NCBI GenBank assembly: GCA_027484145.1
Contig: JAIXUH010000012.1
Span: 186,001-250,000, forward strand
Source: Rhodobacter sp.
GTDB taxonomy: Bacteria > Pseudomonadota > Alphaproteobacteria > Rhodobacterales > Rhodobacteraceae
Length of the DNA stretch: 64,000 nt
Direction: 5' to 3'
Part shown: in pieces, positions 8,885 through 17,462 of the stretch
Layout of the letters: every line of letters begins with the position of its first letter
Position numbering within the stretch: position 1 is the stretch's first letter
The notes under the pieces: model-generated
The model's input: only the letters and a program-made list of their open reading frames with translations
Told to the model about the DNA's origin: nothing
Databases searched by the model: none
Position numbers and translations under genes: made by a program

Positions 8885-10239
8885 GTCGCCAGCCCCAGAA
8901 ATGCAAAGAACCCGACCACATCGGTCAGCGTGGTGACAAAAGTGCCAGAAGCAAGCGCCGGGTCCGCCCCCAGCCGTTCCAGCGTCAGGGGAACCGCCAC
9001 CCCCGCAAGGGCGGCCACCAACAGGTTGATCACCAGCGCCATGCCAATGACAAGGCCAAGTGCGGCCCAGCCAAACACCAGCCACCCGACCATGCCCATG
9101 ACAACCGCGAAGAACGCGCCGTTGACCAGCCCCACCATCGCCTCGCGCCGCACCACGCGCAGCGCATTCGACGACGTCAGATCGCGCGTGGCAAGTGCCC
9201 GCACCGCCACCGTCAGCGATTGGGTTCCGGCATTGCCGCCCATCGACGCAACAATCGGCATCAGCGCCGCCAGCACCACCACCGCCGAAATCGTCGCCTC
9301 GAACCGCGTGATCACAAAGGCCGAGATGTTTGCCGTCAGCATGTTGATGAACAGCCACGGCAGACGGCCCTTCACGGTGGCCAGAACACCATCCGACACG
9401 CTGGCATCATCGCCCACCCCGGCAAGGCGCAGCATGTCTTCCTCGTGCTCTTCGTCCAGCACGTTCATCGCGTCATCGATCGTGATCACGCCGACCAGAC
9501 GCCCCGCCTCATCCACCACGGGGCAGGAAATCAGGTGATACTGGTTGAACACATAGGCCACGTCCGCCTCAGGCTCGGTCGCCTCCAGCGTGCGGAAACT
9601 GTCCTCTGTGATATCCTGCAGCCGGACCTCGCGGCGCGACGACAACAACCGCCCAAGGGTGACATAGGCCACCGGCTTCATCCGCGGGTCCACAAGGATC
9701 ACATGATAGAACTGATCGGGCAGCCAGTCGGCATCGCGCAGATGGTCAATCGCATCGCCCACCGTCCAATGCGCAGGCGCCACGACGACCTCGCGCTGCA
9801 TCAGACGACCGGCCGAGTATTCCGGGTAAGACAGTGCCCGTTCCACCGCCGCGCGGTCGGCACTGGTCAGGGCCGACAGGATGATGGCCTGGGCCGGCTC
9901 TTCAAGGTCTTCCAGAATATCGACAACGTCATCTGTCTCAAGATCGCGCATCGCCTCGGCCACCACTTCGGGCGGCAGGGCTTCGATCACATCCTCGCGG
10001 ATCGCATCGGAAATCTCGGACAGAATCTCGCCATCAATCTCGCCCGACCACAGCGCAAGCAGGTCGTTGCGCTCCTCGGTGCCGATCTGTTCCAACAGGT
10101 CGGCAACATCGGCAGGGTGCAGGGGGGCCATCAGAAGGGTCAGGCGCGCCGAATCCCGTGCGGCAACAGCCTCTAGCACAGCGCTGACACGACGGCTGTC
10201 CAGCCCGTCCTCTTCGCTGTCTGCCATGTCTTGTGCCAT
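8869..10239 (-). CDS. mgtE: Magnesium transporter MgtE
   Basis: Mg2+ channel/transporter. It has 456 aa with the full family layout: an N-terminal superhelical MgtE_N domain (residues about 30-135, including LHPADVADLLEQIG), a CBS-domain pair (about 140-265), and five C-terminal membrane helices. The pore signature appears as MGGNAGTQSLTV near residue 335. Cytosolic Mg2+ sensing by the N and CBS domains is the known gating mechanism. The start ATG is followed 6 codons later by another in-frame ATG. Confidence 0.95.
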   Translation of the reverse strand: MAQDMADSEEDGLDSRRVSAVLEAVAARDSARLTLLMAPLHPADVADLLEQIGTEERNDLLALWSGEIDGEILSEISDAIREDVIEALPPEVVAEAMRDLETDDVVDILEDLEEPAQAIILSALTSADRAAVERALSYPEYSAGRLMQREVVVAPAHWTVGDAIDHLRDADWLPDQFYHVILVDPRMKPVAYVTLGRLLSSRREVRLQDITEDSFRTLEATEPEADVAYVFNQYHLISCPVVDEAGRLVGVITIDDAMNVLDEEHEEDMLRLAGVGDDASVSDGVLATVKGRLPWLFINMLTANISAFVITRFEATISAVVVLAALMPIVASMGGNAGTQSLTVAVRALATRDLTSSNALRVVRREAMVGLVNGAFFAVVMGMVGWLVFGWAALGLVIGMALVINLLVAALAGVAVPLTLERLGADPALASGTFVTTLTDVVGFFAFLGLATWMLI

Positions 10240-10360
10240 TGCGCCGCCTTTTCAGATTACCCTGACCTTAGCGAAAGCTGTTTCCCGTAAACAGGGGCAG
10301 CGGGCAAATTTACCCAAGGGCCAAAAGGCGATAGGCTGACATCCGCAACAAGGGAAACCC

Positions 10361-11644
10361 ATGTCAGACCTGATCCTTGGCCAAGTGCTGTATTTCACCG
10401 CAGACCCGTTTGACAACGGCGTTGATGCCGCCCGTCACATCCGCCGTGGCGGCGTGCTGGTCGAAGGCGGCCACATCATGGCGGTGGGTGAGGCAGACGA
10501 TCTGCGCGCTGCACACCCCACGGCCCGGATCACCGATTATGGCCAAGACCTCATCAGTGCGGGCTTTGTCGATGCGCATGCCCATTACCCGCAAACCGCC
10601 ATCATCGCATCATGGGGCAAACGGCTGATCGACTGGCTGAACAGCTACACCTTCCCCGAAGAGATGCGCTTTTCGAACAAAGCATACGCGCAACAGGTGG
10701 CGAAACGCTACTTTGACTTGACCATTTCGAACGGAACCACCTCGGTCTGTTCCTATTGCACCATTCACCCCGAAAGCGTGGATGCCTTCTTTCAGGCCGC
10801 CGCAACGCGCAACCAAAGGGTCTGGGCCGGAAAGACCTGCATGGACCGCAATGCCCCCGATGGCTTGCGCGACACGGCGCAATCGGCTTTTGACGACTCG
10901 GCCCGCCTGCTGGCTACATGGCATGGCACCGGGCGCGCGGGCTATGTCATCACGCCCCGGTTTTCCCCGACCTCGACCGAAGATCAGCTTGCCGCCATGG
11001 GGGCGCTCTGGTCCGCAAACCCCGATTGCCTCATGCAAACCCACCTCAGCGAACAGACCGATGAGATTGCCTGGGTCAAATCCTTGTTCCCCACGGCCCG
11101 CGACTACCTTGACACATATGAACGCCACGGCCTCTTGGGCAAGGGCGCGCTTTATGGCCACGCCATCTGGCTGGAAGACCGCGAGAAAGCCCGGATCAAA
11201 GAGGTGGATGCCGCGCTGATCCATTGCCCCACCTCCAACACCTTCATCGGATCGGGCCTGTTCGATATGGCCGGGCTCAAGGCTTCGGGCCATCGCATCG
11301 GCCTTGCCACCGATACGGGCGGCGGGTCGTCCTTTTCCATGCTGCGGACCATGGCCTCGGCCTACGAGGTGGCGCAACTGCGCGGCCGCGCCCTGCATCC
11401 GGCCGAGTTGTGGTGGCTGGCCACCCAAGGCTCGGCCCGCGCCTTGCGCGCAGATCACCTGATCGGCAACATCGCACCGGGGATGGAGGCGGATCTGACC
11501 ATCGTCAACCTGTCCTCAACCCCGGCCATCGCGCAGGCCACAGCGCGGGCCGAGTCACTGTGGCAGGCCCTCTTTCCCACCATCATGATGGGCGACGACC
11601 GCGCCATCCGTGACGTCTGGGTGGCCGGGCAGCGGGTCATCTGA
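10361..11644 (+). CDS. guaD: Guanine deaminase
   Basis: Zinc amidohydrolase that converts guanine to xanthine in purine salvage and catabolism. It has 427 aa, normal for the family. Metal ligands and family motifs are visible: VDAHAHYPQT (near residue 70), HLSEQTDE (about 230), YGHAIWL (about 265) and LATDTGGGSSFSM (about 315). It stands alone on the plus strand, divergent from mgtE. A second purine-type amidohydrolase lies 350 bp further on. Confidence 0.93.
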   Translation: MSDLILGQVLYFTADPFDNGVDAARHIRRGGVLVEGGHIMAVGEADDLRAAHPTARITDYGQDLISAGFVDAHAHYPQTAIIASWGKRLIDWLNSYTFPEEMRFSNKAYAQQVAKRYFDLTISNGTTSVCSYCTIHPESVDAFFQAAATRNQRVWAGKTCMDRNAPDGLRDTAQSAFDDSARLLATWHGTGRAGYVITPRFSPTSTEDQLAAMGALWSANPDCLMQTHLSEQTDEIAWVKSLFPTARDYLDTYERHGLLGKGALYGHAIWLEDREKARIKEVDAALIHCPTSNTFIGSGLFDMAGLKASGHRIGLATDTGGGSSFSMLRTMASAYEVAQLRGRALHPAELWWLATQGSARALRADHLIGNIAPGMEADLTIVNLSSTPAIAQATARAESLWQALFPTIMMGDDRAIRDVWVAGQRVI

Positions 11645-11652
11645 AAGACCGC

Positions 11653-11988
11653 TTACTTGTCGTCGAACCCGAATTCCCAACCATCGGGATAAAAGTCATA
11701 AGACAGGCCGATCTCGCTGACGATGCGCTCCTGCTCCCAGATCACGTCGGGGGCAATACGCAGCGCGGTTTTCGTGGCCACGATCAGGGTATCTTCGCCC
11801 TCATCGCGCTCGGTCGCAAAGCCCTTGGCCCGCAACGCCTTTTCTGCGCCCGCCCAGTTGGCATCATCGCCATCGACCAGCAGATAGAACTCCACCACCG
11901 ACATCGCGGGCAGCTTTTGCCCGCCCTTCGTCAGTTCCGCAAAGGTGTCAAAGGTTTCGCGCCGCTGCGCCTCAAAATCGTGGCTCAT
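11653..11988 (-). CDS. RraB-family ribonuclease E regulator
   Basis: A 111-aa acidic protein of the RraB family, which in E. coli binds RNase E and alters its substrate choice. Supporting features are FYLLVDGDDANWAGAEKALR, the TKTALRIAPDVI strand and the acidic C-terminus YDFYPDGWEFGFDDK. The gene overlaps the preceding amidohydrolase by 4 bp, so it is cotranscribed with it. That RNase E is the partner here is from the family only. Confidence 0.75.
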   Translation of the reverse strand: MSHDFEAQRRETFDTFAELTKGGQKLPAMSVVEFYLLVDGDDANWAGAEKALRAKGFATERDEGEDTLIVATKTALRIAPDVIWEQERIVSEIGLSYDFYPDGWEFGFDDK

Positions 11989-13328
11989 CTGTCCCTCAGG
12001 GCTGCTGCCAGCCGGTTCTGGTGCGCCACGACGGCGGGCAGATCGATCGTAACCATCTGCCCATCGGCAACCACCTGTTTTCCATCCACAAAAAGGTCAC
12101 GCACCCGCGTCGGCCCGCACAAGATCAGCGCCGCCACCGGATCCCATGACCCCGCCGCCTCTATGCCAGACACATCCCAAATGGCAAGGTCGGCCCGCTT
12201 GCCCGGCGCAATCGACCCGCAATCGTCGCGCCCCAGCACCTGCGCCCCGCCCAGTGTGGCAATCTCCAGCGCCTCGCGTGCGGCCATGGCATCGGCCCCG
12301 CGCGCCACGCGCTGCAACAGCAGGGCCTGCCGCGCCTCGGCCATCAGATTGCCCGCGTCGTTGCTGGCCGAGCCATCCACCCCCAGCCCGACATTCACCC
12401 CCGCATCCCGCATCGCGCGCACCGGCGCAATGCCCGACCCAAGCCGGCAGTTCGAGCACGGGCAATGCGCCACACCCGTACCGCTGCGGGCAAAGAGGTC
12501 AATCTCACCCGCATCCAGCTTCACGCAATGCGCATGCCAGACATCGGCACCCGTCCAGCCCAGATCTTCGGCATATTGCCCCGGCCGCACGCCGAACTGC
12601 GCCAGCGAATAGGCAATATCCTCGTCATTCTCGGCCAGATGGGTGTGCAGCATCACCCCCTTGTCGCGCGCCAGCAAGGCCGTGTCGCGCATCAACTCGC
12701 GGCTGACCGAAAACGGCGAACAGGGCGCCAGCCCCACCCGCACCATCGCGCCCTCGCGCGGGTCATGAAAGGCATCCACCACCCGGATCATGTCATTCAG
12801 AATGGCGCGCTCCTCCTCGACCAGCGCATCGGGTGGCAGACCGCCTTTGGTTTCGCCAATACTCATCGCGCCCCGCGTCGGGTGAAAGCGCAGGCCCACT
12901 TCGGCGGCGGCATGGATGGTATCCTCCAGCCGCGAGCCATTGGGATAAAGATACAGGTGGTCCGAGGTCAGCGTGCACCCCGACAGCGCAAGTTCGGCAA
13001 GGCCCACTTGCGCCGAGGTAAACATTTCCCGCGGGCCAAAGCGTGCCCAGATCGGGTACAGCGTTTTCAGCCAGCCGAACAGCAGCGCGTCCTGCCCCCC
13101 CGGCACCGCCCGTGTCAGGGTCTGGTAAAGGTGATGGTGCGTGTTGACCAACCCCGGCGTCACCACGCAGCCCCGCGACTCGACCACGCGCGCGCCAGGC
13201 GCCTGAAGGCCGGCACCAACCCCCACGATAACCCCGTCGCGCAACAGAACATCCGCCCCGGCCCATTCGTCCCGGCGCGGGTTCATCGTCACCACCACTT
13301 CGGCGTTTCGGATCAGGATGTCGGCCAT
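11985..13328 (-). CDS. Probable 8-oxoguanine deaminase (amidohydrolase)
   Basis: A 447-aa zinc amidohydrolase of the atzB/trzN-like group. Metal-site motifs: VNTHHHLYQTLTR (near residue 65), HTHLAENDEDIAYS (about 230), WHAHCVKLD (about 265) and LGVDGSASNDAGN (about 310). The motifs GLPPD and CPCSNCRLGSGIAPVR resemble characterised 8-oxoguanine deaminases, which form urate from the oxidised base. Hydroxyatrazine-type substrates cannot be excluded. The ATG at 13328 (MADILIRNAEVVVTMNPRR) is the start; upstream codons are intergenic. Confidence 0.78.
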   Translation of the reverse strand: MADILIRNAEVVVTMNPRRDEWAGADVLLRDGVIVGVGAGLQAPGARVVESRGCVVTPGLVNTHHHLYQTLTRAVPGGQDALLFGWLKTLYPIWARFGPREMFTSAQVGLAELALSGCTLTSDHLYLYPNGSRLEDTIHAAAEVGLRFHPTRGAMSIGETKGGLPPDALVEEERAILNDMIRVVDAFHDPREGAMVRVGLAPCSPFSVSRELMRDTALLARDKGVMLHTHLAENDEDIAYSLAQFGVRPGQYAEDLGWTGADVWHAHCVKLDAGEIDLFARSGTGVAHCPCSNCRLGSGIAPVRAMRDAGVNVGLGVDGSASNDAGNLMAEARQALLLQRVARGADAMAAREALEIATLGGAQVLGRDDCGSIAPGKRADLAIWDVSGIEAAGSWDPVAALILCGPTRVRDLFVDGKQVVADGQMVTIDLPAVVAHQNRLAAALRDR

Positions 13329-13452
13329 ATGTCCCCCAGAACCCCTTCGGTGGACCGAACCCGCAGCGGCGACAGAAGGGGGCAAAGGACTCGCGCGCCG
13401 GACCGGGATAGCCGCCCCCAGCCCCTCGATGCAAGCACCTTCCAGCTTCCCC

Positions 13453-13499
13453 TTCTCCAAATATCCTCGGGGGGTTGGGGGGGCAGACAGCCCCCCCGG
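13453..13499 (-). repeat. Dispersed intergenic element, copy A, with G/C hairpin after hisN
   Basis: Directly behind the hisN stop, read on the minus strand, is a hairpin of seven G and seven C around CTGTCTG, followed by AACCCCCCGAGGATATTTGG. The GGATATTT core and the GGGGGCAGACAGCCCCC hairpin type recur elsewhere in the window. It probably helps end hisN transcription, though there is no U run. Confidence 0.55.
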
Positions 13500-14300
13500 C
13501 TAACCATTCAGCAGCGCCAAAGCCTCGGCATGAATCGCCGCATTCGCCGCCGCCAGCACCTGCCCGCCCGCATGACTGGGCCGCCCTTGCCAGTCGGTCA
13601 TGATGCCGCCCGCCGCTTCAATCACCGCAATCGGGGCCTGCACGTCATAGGCCTGCAATCCCGCCTCGATCACCAGATCAATCTGGCCAGCCGCGATCAG
13701 CGCATAGCCATAGCAATCCATGCCATAGCGCACCAGCCGCACCCGGTCCGCCACCCGGCGGAACGCGGCATGCTCCGCCGCCGTGCCCACTTCGGGAAAG
13801 GTCGACAGCAAGATCGCCTCCGCCATGGGCCGCGCGGGGCGGCAGCGCAACGCGGCTTCTCCCGATGGCCCGACCACGCGCGCCACACCGAACCCACCTT
13901 CAAACCGCTCGCGAATGTAGGGCTGGTCGATGAGGCCATAGATCGGCCCGCTTTCATCCGCGACCGAGATCAGCACCCCCCAGGTCGGTGTACCCGCAAG
14001 ATAGCCGCGGGTTCCATCGATCGGGTCCAGCACCCATGTCAGGCCGCTTTGCCCGGACTGGCTGCCGTACTCCTCGCCCAGAATGCCATCCTGCGGGCGG
14101 CGGGCGGCCAGCACAGCGCGCATCCGCTCCTCGGACAGCCTGTCCGCCACAGTGACCGGATCAAAGCGGTCCTGCTCCTTGGTCTCGGCAGACAGACCTG
14201 CGGCACGGAAATGCAGCAACGTCGCCTCACGCGCGACATCGGCCATGGCATGCGCCGTGGCTTTCAGGTCAGAGATAGTCTCGGGGGAAAGTCTGGCCAT
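13500..14300 (-). CDS. hisN: Inositol-monophosphatase-family phosphatase, probable histidinol-phosphatase HisN
   Basis: Mg2+-dependent phosphatase. It has 266 aa from the ATG at 14300 (MARLSPETISD). IMPase motifs: GEEYG (near residue 74), VLDPIDGTRGY (about 93-103) and the C-terminal YDVQAPIAVIEAAGG (about 222), where the third metal ligand lies. The GTRGYLAG variant and length fit the HisN group that replaces HisB phosphatase in many alphaproteobacteria. Action on histidinol phosphate is inferred by family, and no his genes are adjacent. Confidence 0.75.
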   Translation of the reverse strand: MARLSPETISDLKATAHAMADVAREATLLHFRAAGLSAETKEQDRFDPVTVADRLSEERMRAVLAARRPQDGILGEEYGSQSGQSGLTWVLDPIDGTRGYLAGTPTWGVLISVADESGPIYGLIDQPYIRERFEGGFGVARVVGPSGEAALRCRPARPMAEAILLSTFPEVGTAAEHAAFRRVADRVRLVRYGMDCYGYALIAAGQIDLVIEAGLQAYDVQAPIAVIEAAGGIMTDWQGRPSHAGGQVLAAANAAIHAEALALLNG

Positions 14301-14401
14301 CGGAACCCACCCTGCACGAAGCACAGGGACAGACCCCTGCCCGAAGGGCGCTAACCGCGCCCCTCGTCCGGGTCAAGAGGGTCAATAGCCCCTGCCGCCC
14401 C

Positions 14402-14764
14402 TCAGGCGGCGTCGCTCAGCACGCGGGCCAGATCGAACAGGCGGCGGCGCTGCGCTTCGGGGATCGAGTAGTAGGACCGCACCAGTTCCAGTGCTTCCTT
14501 GTCGGCAAGGATATCCCCTGCCGGAGCCTGCGCCGTGGCACCTTCGCCCGACAGGCCTTCGAAGAAGAACGAGATCGCCACACCCAGCGCCTCGGCAATG
14601 TCCCACAGGCGCGACGCGCTGACGCGGTTCATGCCGGTTTCATATTTCTGAATCTGCTGGAACTTGATCCCGACCTTGTCGGCAAGCTGCTGCTGGGTCA
14701 TTCCCACCATCCAACGGCGGTGGCGGATACGCTTACCCACATGGGCATCGACAGGGTGTTTCAT
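14402..14764 (-). CDS. XRE-family transcriptional regulator
   Basis: A 120-aa protein with an HTH_3 (cro/cI-like) domain at residues 10-65: GMTQQQLADKVGIKFQQIQKY is the recognition region. A short C-terminal extension (about 70-118) carries helices that may dimerise. Start is the ATG at 14764 (MKHPVDAHVGKRIRHRR). Upstream lies a 321-bp divergent intergenic region with an inverted repeat and TTGCAA-type direct repeats, plausible operators. Target genes are unknown. Confidence 0.88.
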   Translation of the reverse strand: MKHPVDAHVGKRIRHRRWMVGMTQQQLADKVGIKFQQIQKYETGMNRVSASRLWDIAEALGVAISFFFEGLSGEGATAQAPAGDILADKEALELVRSYYSIPEAQRRRLFDLARVLSDAA

Positions 14765-14866
14765 TCCATACTCCGAACGACGATACGACTGTAACATCAT
14801 AAGCAACACGTGTGCCAAAATCCAGAACTTCGAAAAAATCTGAAATTTCCCAAGGCCGCTGAAAGA

Positions 14867-14888
14867 AACCTGTCTTTTTCGACAGGTT
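14867..14888. repeat. Perfect 8-bp inverted repeat upstream of the XRE gene
   Basis: AACCTGTC and GACAGGTT separated by six bases (TTTTTC). It lies 103 bp upstream of the XRE start. It may be an operator for the regulator or a hairpin in its leader. No run of T follows in either direction, so it is not a convincing terminator. Confidence 0.5.
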
Positions 14889-14970
14889 GAATTGTACAGT
14901 TGGACAAATCGACCCATCCTTCCCGCACAAGCAGCAGCATTAACCATTTACTCGCCCGTAACGCGTTTCC

Positions 14971-15021
14971 CATTTCGCAATGCATTTTGCAATACACAAC
15001 AGTGTTCATCGCATTTTGCAA
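14971..15021. repeat. Three TTGCAA-type direct repeats between divergent genes
   Basis: GCATTTTGCAA occurs twice exactly (14982-14992 and 15011-15021), with a near copy CATTTCGCAA at 14971-14980. They lie about 65-115 bp upstream of the oxidoreductase start in the 321-bp divergent gap (14765-15085), which otherwise holds only the inverted repeat at 14867. The spacing between the exact copies is 29 bp. They resemble TTTGCAAA-type sites bound by short-chain acyl-CoA regulators but are not identical to them. Confidence 0.45.
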
Positions 15022-15085
15022 CTCAAAGCCACTGGTGCGCCACCCCTGCGCGCAGTATATCATGCAGATGCACGGATGAGGACAC

Positions 15086-16048
15086 ATGCGCGTTTGGCAA
15101 ATGACCGACATCAACGGCCCGGCGGTCCTGACCACGGGCGAGCGGCCCTTGCCCGCGAAAGGACAGGCGCTTGTCCGCGTTCACGCCTGCGGGTTGAACT
15201 TTGCTGATATCCTGATGGCCAAGGGCACCTATCAGGTCAAGCCTGACCTGCCCTTCGTGCCCGGCATGGAAATCGCCGGCGTGGTCGAGGCGCTTGGCCC
15301 CGGCACCACGGGCCCCGCACCGGGCACCCGCGTTGCCTGCTATCTGGGCTACGGTGGTCTGGCCGAATGGGTCAGCGCCCAGGCAGACCAGCTTTTGCCC
15401 ATCCCCGAGTCCATGCCCTTTTCCCATGCTGCCGCCTTTCCCATCGCCTATGGCACCAGCCATCTTGCACTGACATGGAAGGCCAACCTGCACCCGGGCG
15501 AGACGTTGTTTGTCAGCGGGGCCGCAGGTGGTGTCGGGCTGACCGCGGTCGAAATAGGCAAGCGCCTTGGCGCGCGCGTCATCGCTGCGGCACGCGGGGC
15601 CGACAAACTGGCCATTGCGCAGAACGCCGGGGCAGATGTGCTGATCGACAGCGACGCCCCCGACCTGAAAGACCAGTTGCGCGCCCATGGCGGTGTTGAC
15701 GTCGTCTATGACACCGTCGGCGGCGCGGTGTTCGATGCTGCCTTGCGCGCCACCCGCCCGGATGGGCGCCTGCTGGCCATCGGCTTTGCCGGGGGCGATG
15801 TGCCCAAACCCGCCGCCAACCTGCTGCTGGTCAAGAACCTGACCGTCATCGGCTTCTGGTGGGGGGCTTACCGAACCTTGGCCCCGCGGCGGCTGGCGGA
15901 CAGCCTGACCACGCTGCTTGGCTGGTATGCCGAGGGCGGCTTGCGGCCACATGTCTCGAACATCCTGCCGATGGAGGCCTTTCCCGGAGGCCTTGACCTG
16001 CTGCGCGACCGTAAGGCCACGGGCAAGGTCGTCATCACCCTTGCCTGA
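15086..16048 (+). CDS. NADPH:quinone oxidoreductase family protein (zinc-free MDR)
   Basis: Medium-chain dehydrogenase/reductase of the quinone oxidoreductase type. It has 320 aa: an N-terminal GroES-like domain with CGLNFADILMAKGTYQ (about residues 34-50), then a Rossmann fold with GAAGGVGLTAVEIGKRLGA near residue 150. No structural-zinc cysteine cluster is seen, as expected for QOR and enoyl-reductase-like members. ATG at 15086 follows GATGAGGACAC. Substrate unknown. Confidence 0.88.
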   Translation: MRVWQMTDINGPAVLTTGERPLPAKGQALVRVHACGLNFADILMAKGTYQVKPDLPFVPGMEIAGVVEALGPGTTGPAPGTRVACYLGYGGLAEWVSAQADQLLPIPESMPFSHAAAFPIAYGTSHLALTWKANLHPGETLFVSGAAGGVGLTAVEIGKRLGARVIAAARGADKLAIAQNAGADVLIDSDAPDLKDQLRAHGGVDVVYDTVGGAVFDAALRATRPDGRLLAIGFAGGDVPKPAANLLLVKNLTVIGFWWGAYRTLAPRRLADSLTTLLGWYAEGGLRPHVSNILPMEAFPGGLDLLRDRKATGKVVITLA

Positions 16049-16053
16049 ACGGA

Positions 16054-16935
16054 TCAGCCCGCCGCAACCGCCGTGCGCCCGTTGCGCGCGGCATAGGCCC
16101 GACGGATCAGCGCCGCCATTTCCAGCACAGCCGGGCTGTGCGCGGGGTCAGCAACGTAAAGATTGACCTTCATCCGCTGCAATTCCGGCAGCGTGCCGCC
16201 ATGGCTGATCCGCTCAACATAGGGCGGCTCTGACCCCGCCAGCACGGTATGCACGGCAAGGTCAGCGCTGACGCTGGCCTCAATCGTCCGGGTACTGTCG
16301 CTTTCCACCGCCATCTGCCAGCGAATGCCCGCCGCATCCAGCGCCGCCTGCACGCCCTGCCGAAAGATGCAGTTATGCTCATAGGCCAGTTTCAGCGGCC
16401 TGCCCTTCCATGCCACGCCTCCCGGCGCGCCAACCCAGACCAGCGGCAGTTCAGCCAAGGTTTCGCCCTCCGGCTCTACCGCCTCTTCCGTAGTCAGGAT
16501 CACATCACATTCGCCGCGCGCAAACTGGGCCTTCAGCACGCGGGTAAAGGACGAAATCAACGACACCTTCATGCGCGGATAAGTCCGGGCAAAGTGCTGC
16601 AACACCTGCGGAATCACCGGATAGACAATGTCATGCGGCACGCCCAGCACAATCTCGCCCTCATGCGGGTCGCGGGTCAGCCGGTCCAGCACCTCGTCAT
16701 TCAGCACAAGCATCCGCCGCGCATAGCCCAAAAGCTGCTCACCCGCCGCCGTCAGGCCCACCTTGCGGCTGGACCTGTCCAGCAATTCCACACCCAACAT
16801 CTCCTCCAACCGCTTGATCTGCATCGACACGGCTGATTGCGTCAGGTTGAGGAACCCCGAGGCGCGCGTCACCCCCCCGGCATCGGCCACCGCCACGAAA
16901 GACCGCAGGGCCGTCAGATCCAGATTGCGCGGCAT
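16054..16935 (-). CDS. LysR-family transcriptional regulator
   Basis: A 293-aa LTTR. The N-terminal winged helix-turn-helix spans residues 5-62 (ALRSFVAVADAGGVTRASGF, SAVSMQIKRLEEMLGVELLD). The effector domain follows from about residue 90 (GEIVLGVPHDIVYPV). Start at the ATG at 16935 (MPRNLDLT); the upstream ATG-like codons belong to the promoter region. It is convergent with the oxidoreductase and divergent from the DUF1127 gene, so either neighbour may be a target. Confidence 0.9.
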   Translation of the reverse strand: MPRNLDLTALRSFVAVADAGGVTRASGFLNLTQSAVSMQIKRLEEMLGVELLDRSSRKVGLTAAGEQLLGYARRMLVLNDEVLDRLTRDPHEGEIVLGVPHDIVYPVIPQVLQHFARTYPRMKVSLISSFTRVLKAQFARGECDVILTTEEAVEPEGETLAELPLVWVGAPGGVAWKGRPLKLAYEHNCIFRQGVQAALDAAGIRWQMAVESDSTRTIEASVSADLAVHTVLAGSEPPYVERISHGGTLPELQRMKVNLYVADPAHSPAVLEMAALIRRAYAARNGRTAVAAG

Positions 16936-17068
16936 ATCACAATTCCTGATGCGAGAGTTCAAAAGCATTCACTTCACTAATACACGCGATTCGCGTATCA
17001 GGATCAAGTGATTTGATGGCGCATGTGCGTCACATCACCAGATCAGATGAAACCTGAAAGGAAAGACC

Positions 17069-17311
17069 ATGTTTGCCTCGCTCCATACCGCGACACTCGC
17101 CACCCGGCGGGTCCAGTCGGGTGGCAGCGCCGCGCGCCTGCTGACGTTCGTGCGCGATGCGCTTGCCGCGCACCGCCAACGCCAGACGCTTGCCCGCCTT
17201 GATGACCGCACCCTGGCCGATATCGGCCTGACCCGCGCCGATGTGGCGCAGGAACTGGACCGCCCGTTCTGGGATTTGCCCACGATCGGCAACGCCCGCT
17301 GGGCCGCCTGA
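17069..17311 (+). CDS. DUF1127 (YjiS-like) small protein
   Basis: An 80-aa basic protein with the YjiS/DUF1127 motif in its second half: LARLDDRTLADIGLTRADV (residues about 47-65). Such proteins in alphaproteobacteria are small, often stress- or growth-phase-induced, and several affect sRNA or phosphate handling. The role here is unknown. A strong intrinsic terminator follows directly. Confidence 0.85.
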   Translation: MFASLHTATLATRRVQSGGSAARLLTFVRDALAAHRQRQTLARLDDRTLADIGLTRADVAQELDRPFWDLPTIGNARWAA

Positions 17312-17321
17312 CACCGTCGAC

Positions 17322-17362
17322 GCCTGCGATGACAAAAAATGCATCGCAGGCTCCGGTTTTTT
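17322..17362 (+). terminator. Intrinsic terminator after the DUF1127 gene
   Basis: A perfect 10-bp stem, GCCTGCGATG with CATCGCAGGC, around a 10-base loop. It is followed five bases later by TTTTTT. It starts 11 bp after the DUF1127 stop codon. Confidence 0.85.
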
Positions 17363-17462
17363 CCCAAGATCCTTGAAAACGCCCAACTGCTTTCCGATAT
17401 TCATGTGTGAACCCGTCTGACACCCGTCGTGCGGGTCAAAAGTTCAACTTCGGAGGCTTAAG

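Noticed and set aside
8255-10176. Long plus-strand frames of 427 and 436 codons opposite the cyclo-ligase and mgtE
   Set aside because: Both are antisense to well-supported genes and are rich in His/Arg/Gln with no domain.
12465-14354. 629-codon plus-strand open frame across the amidohydrolase and hisN
   Set aside because: Antisense to two well-supported minus-strand genes and rich in His, Arg and Gln with no domain; a shadow.
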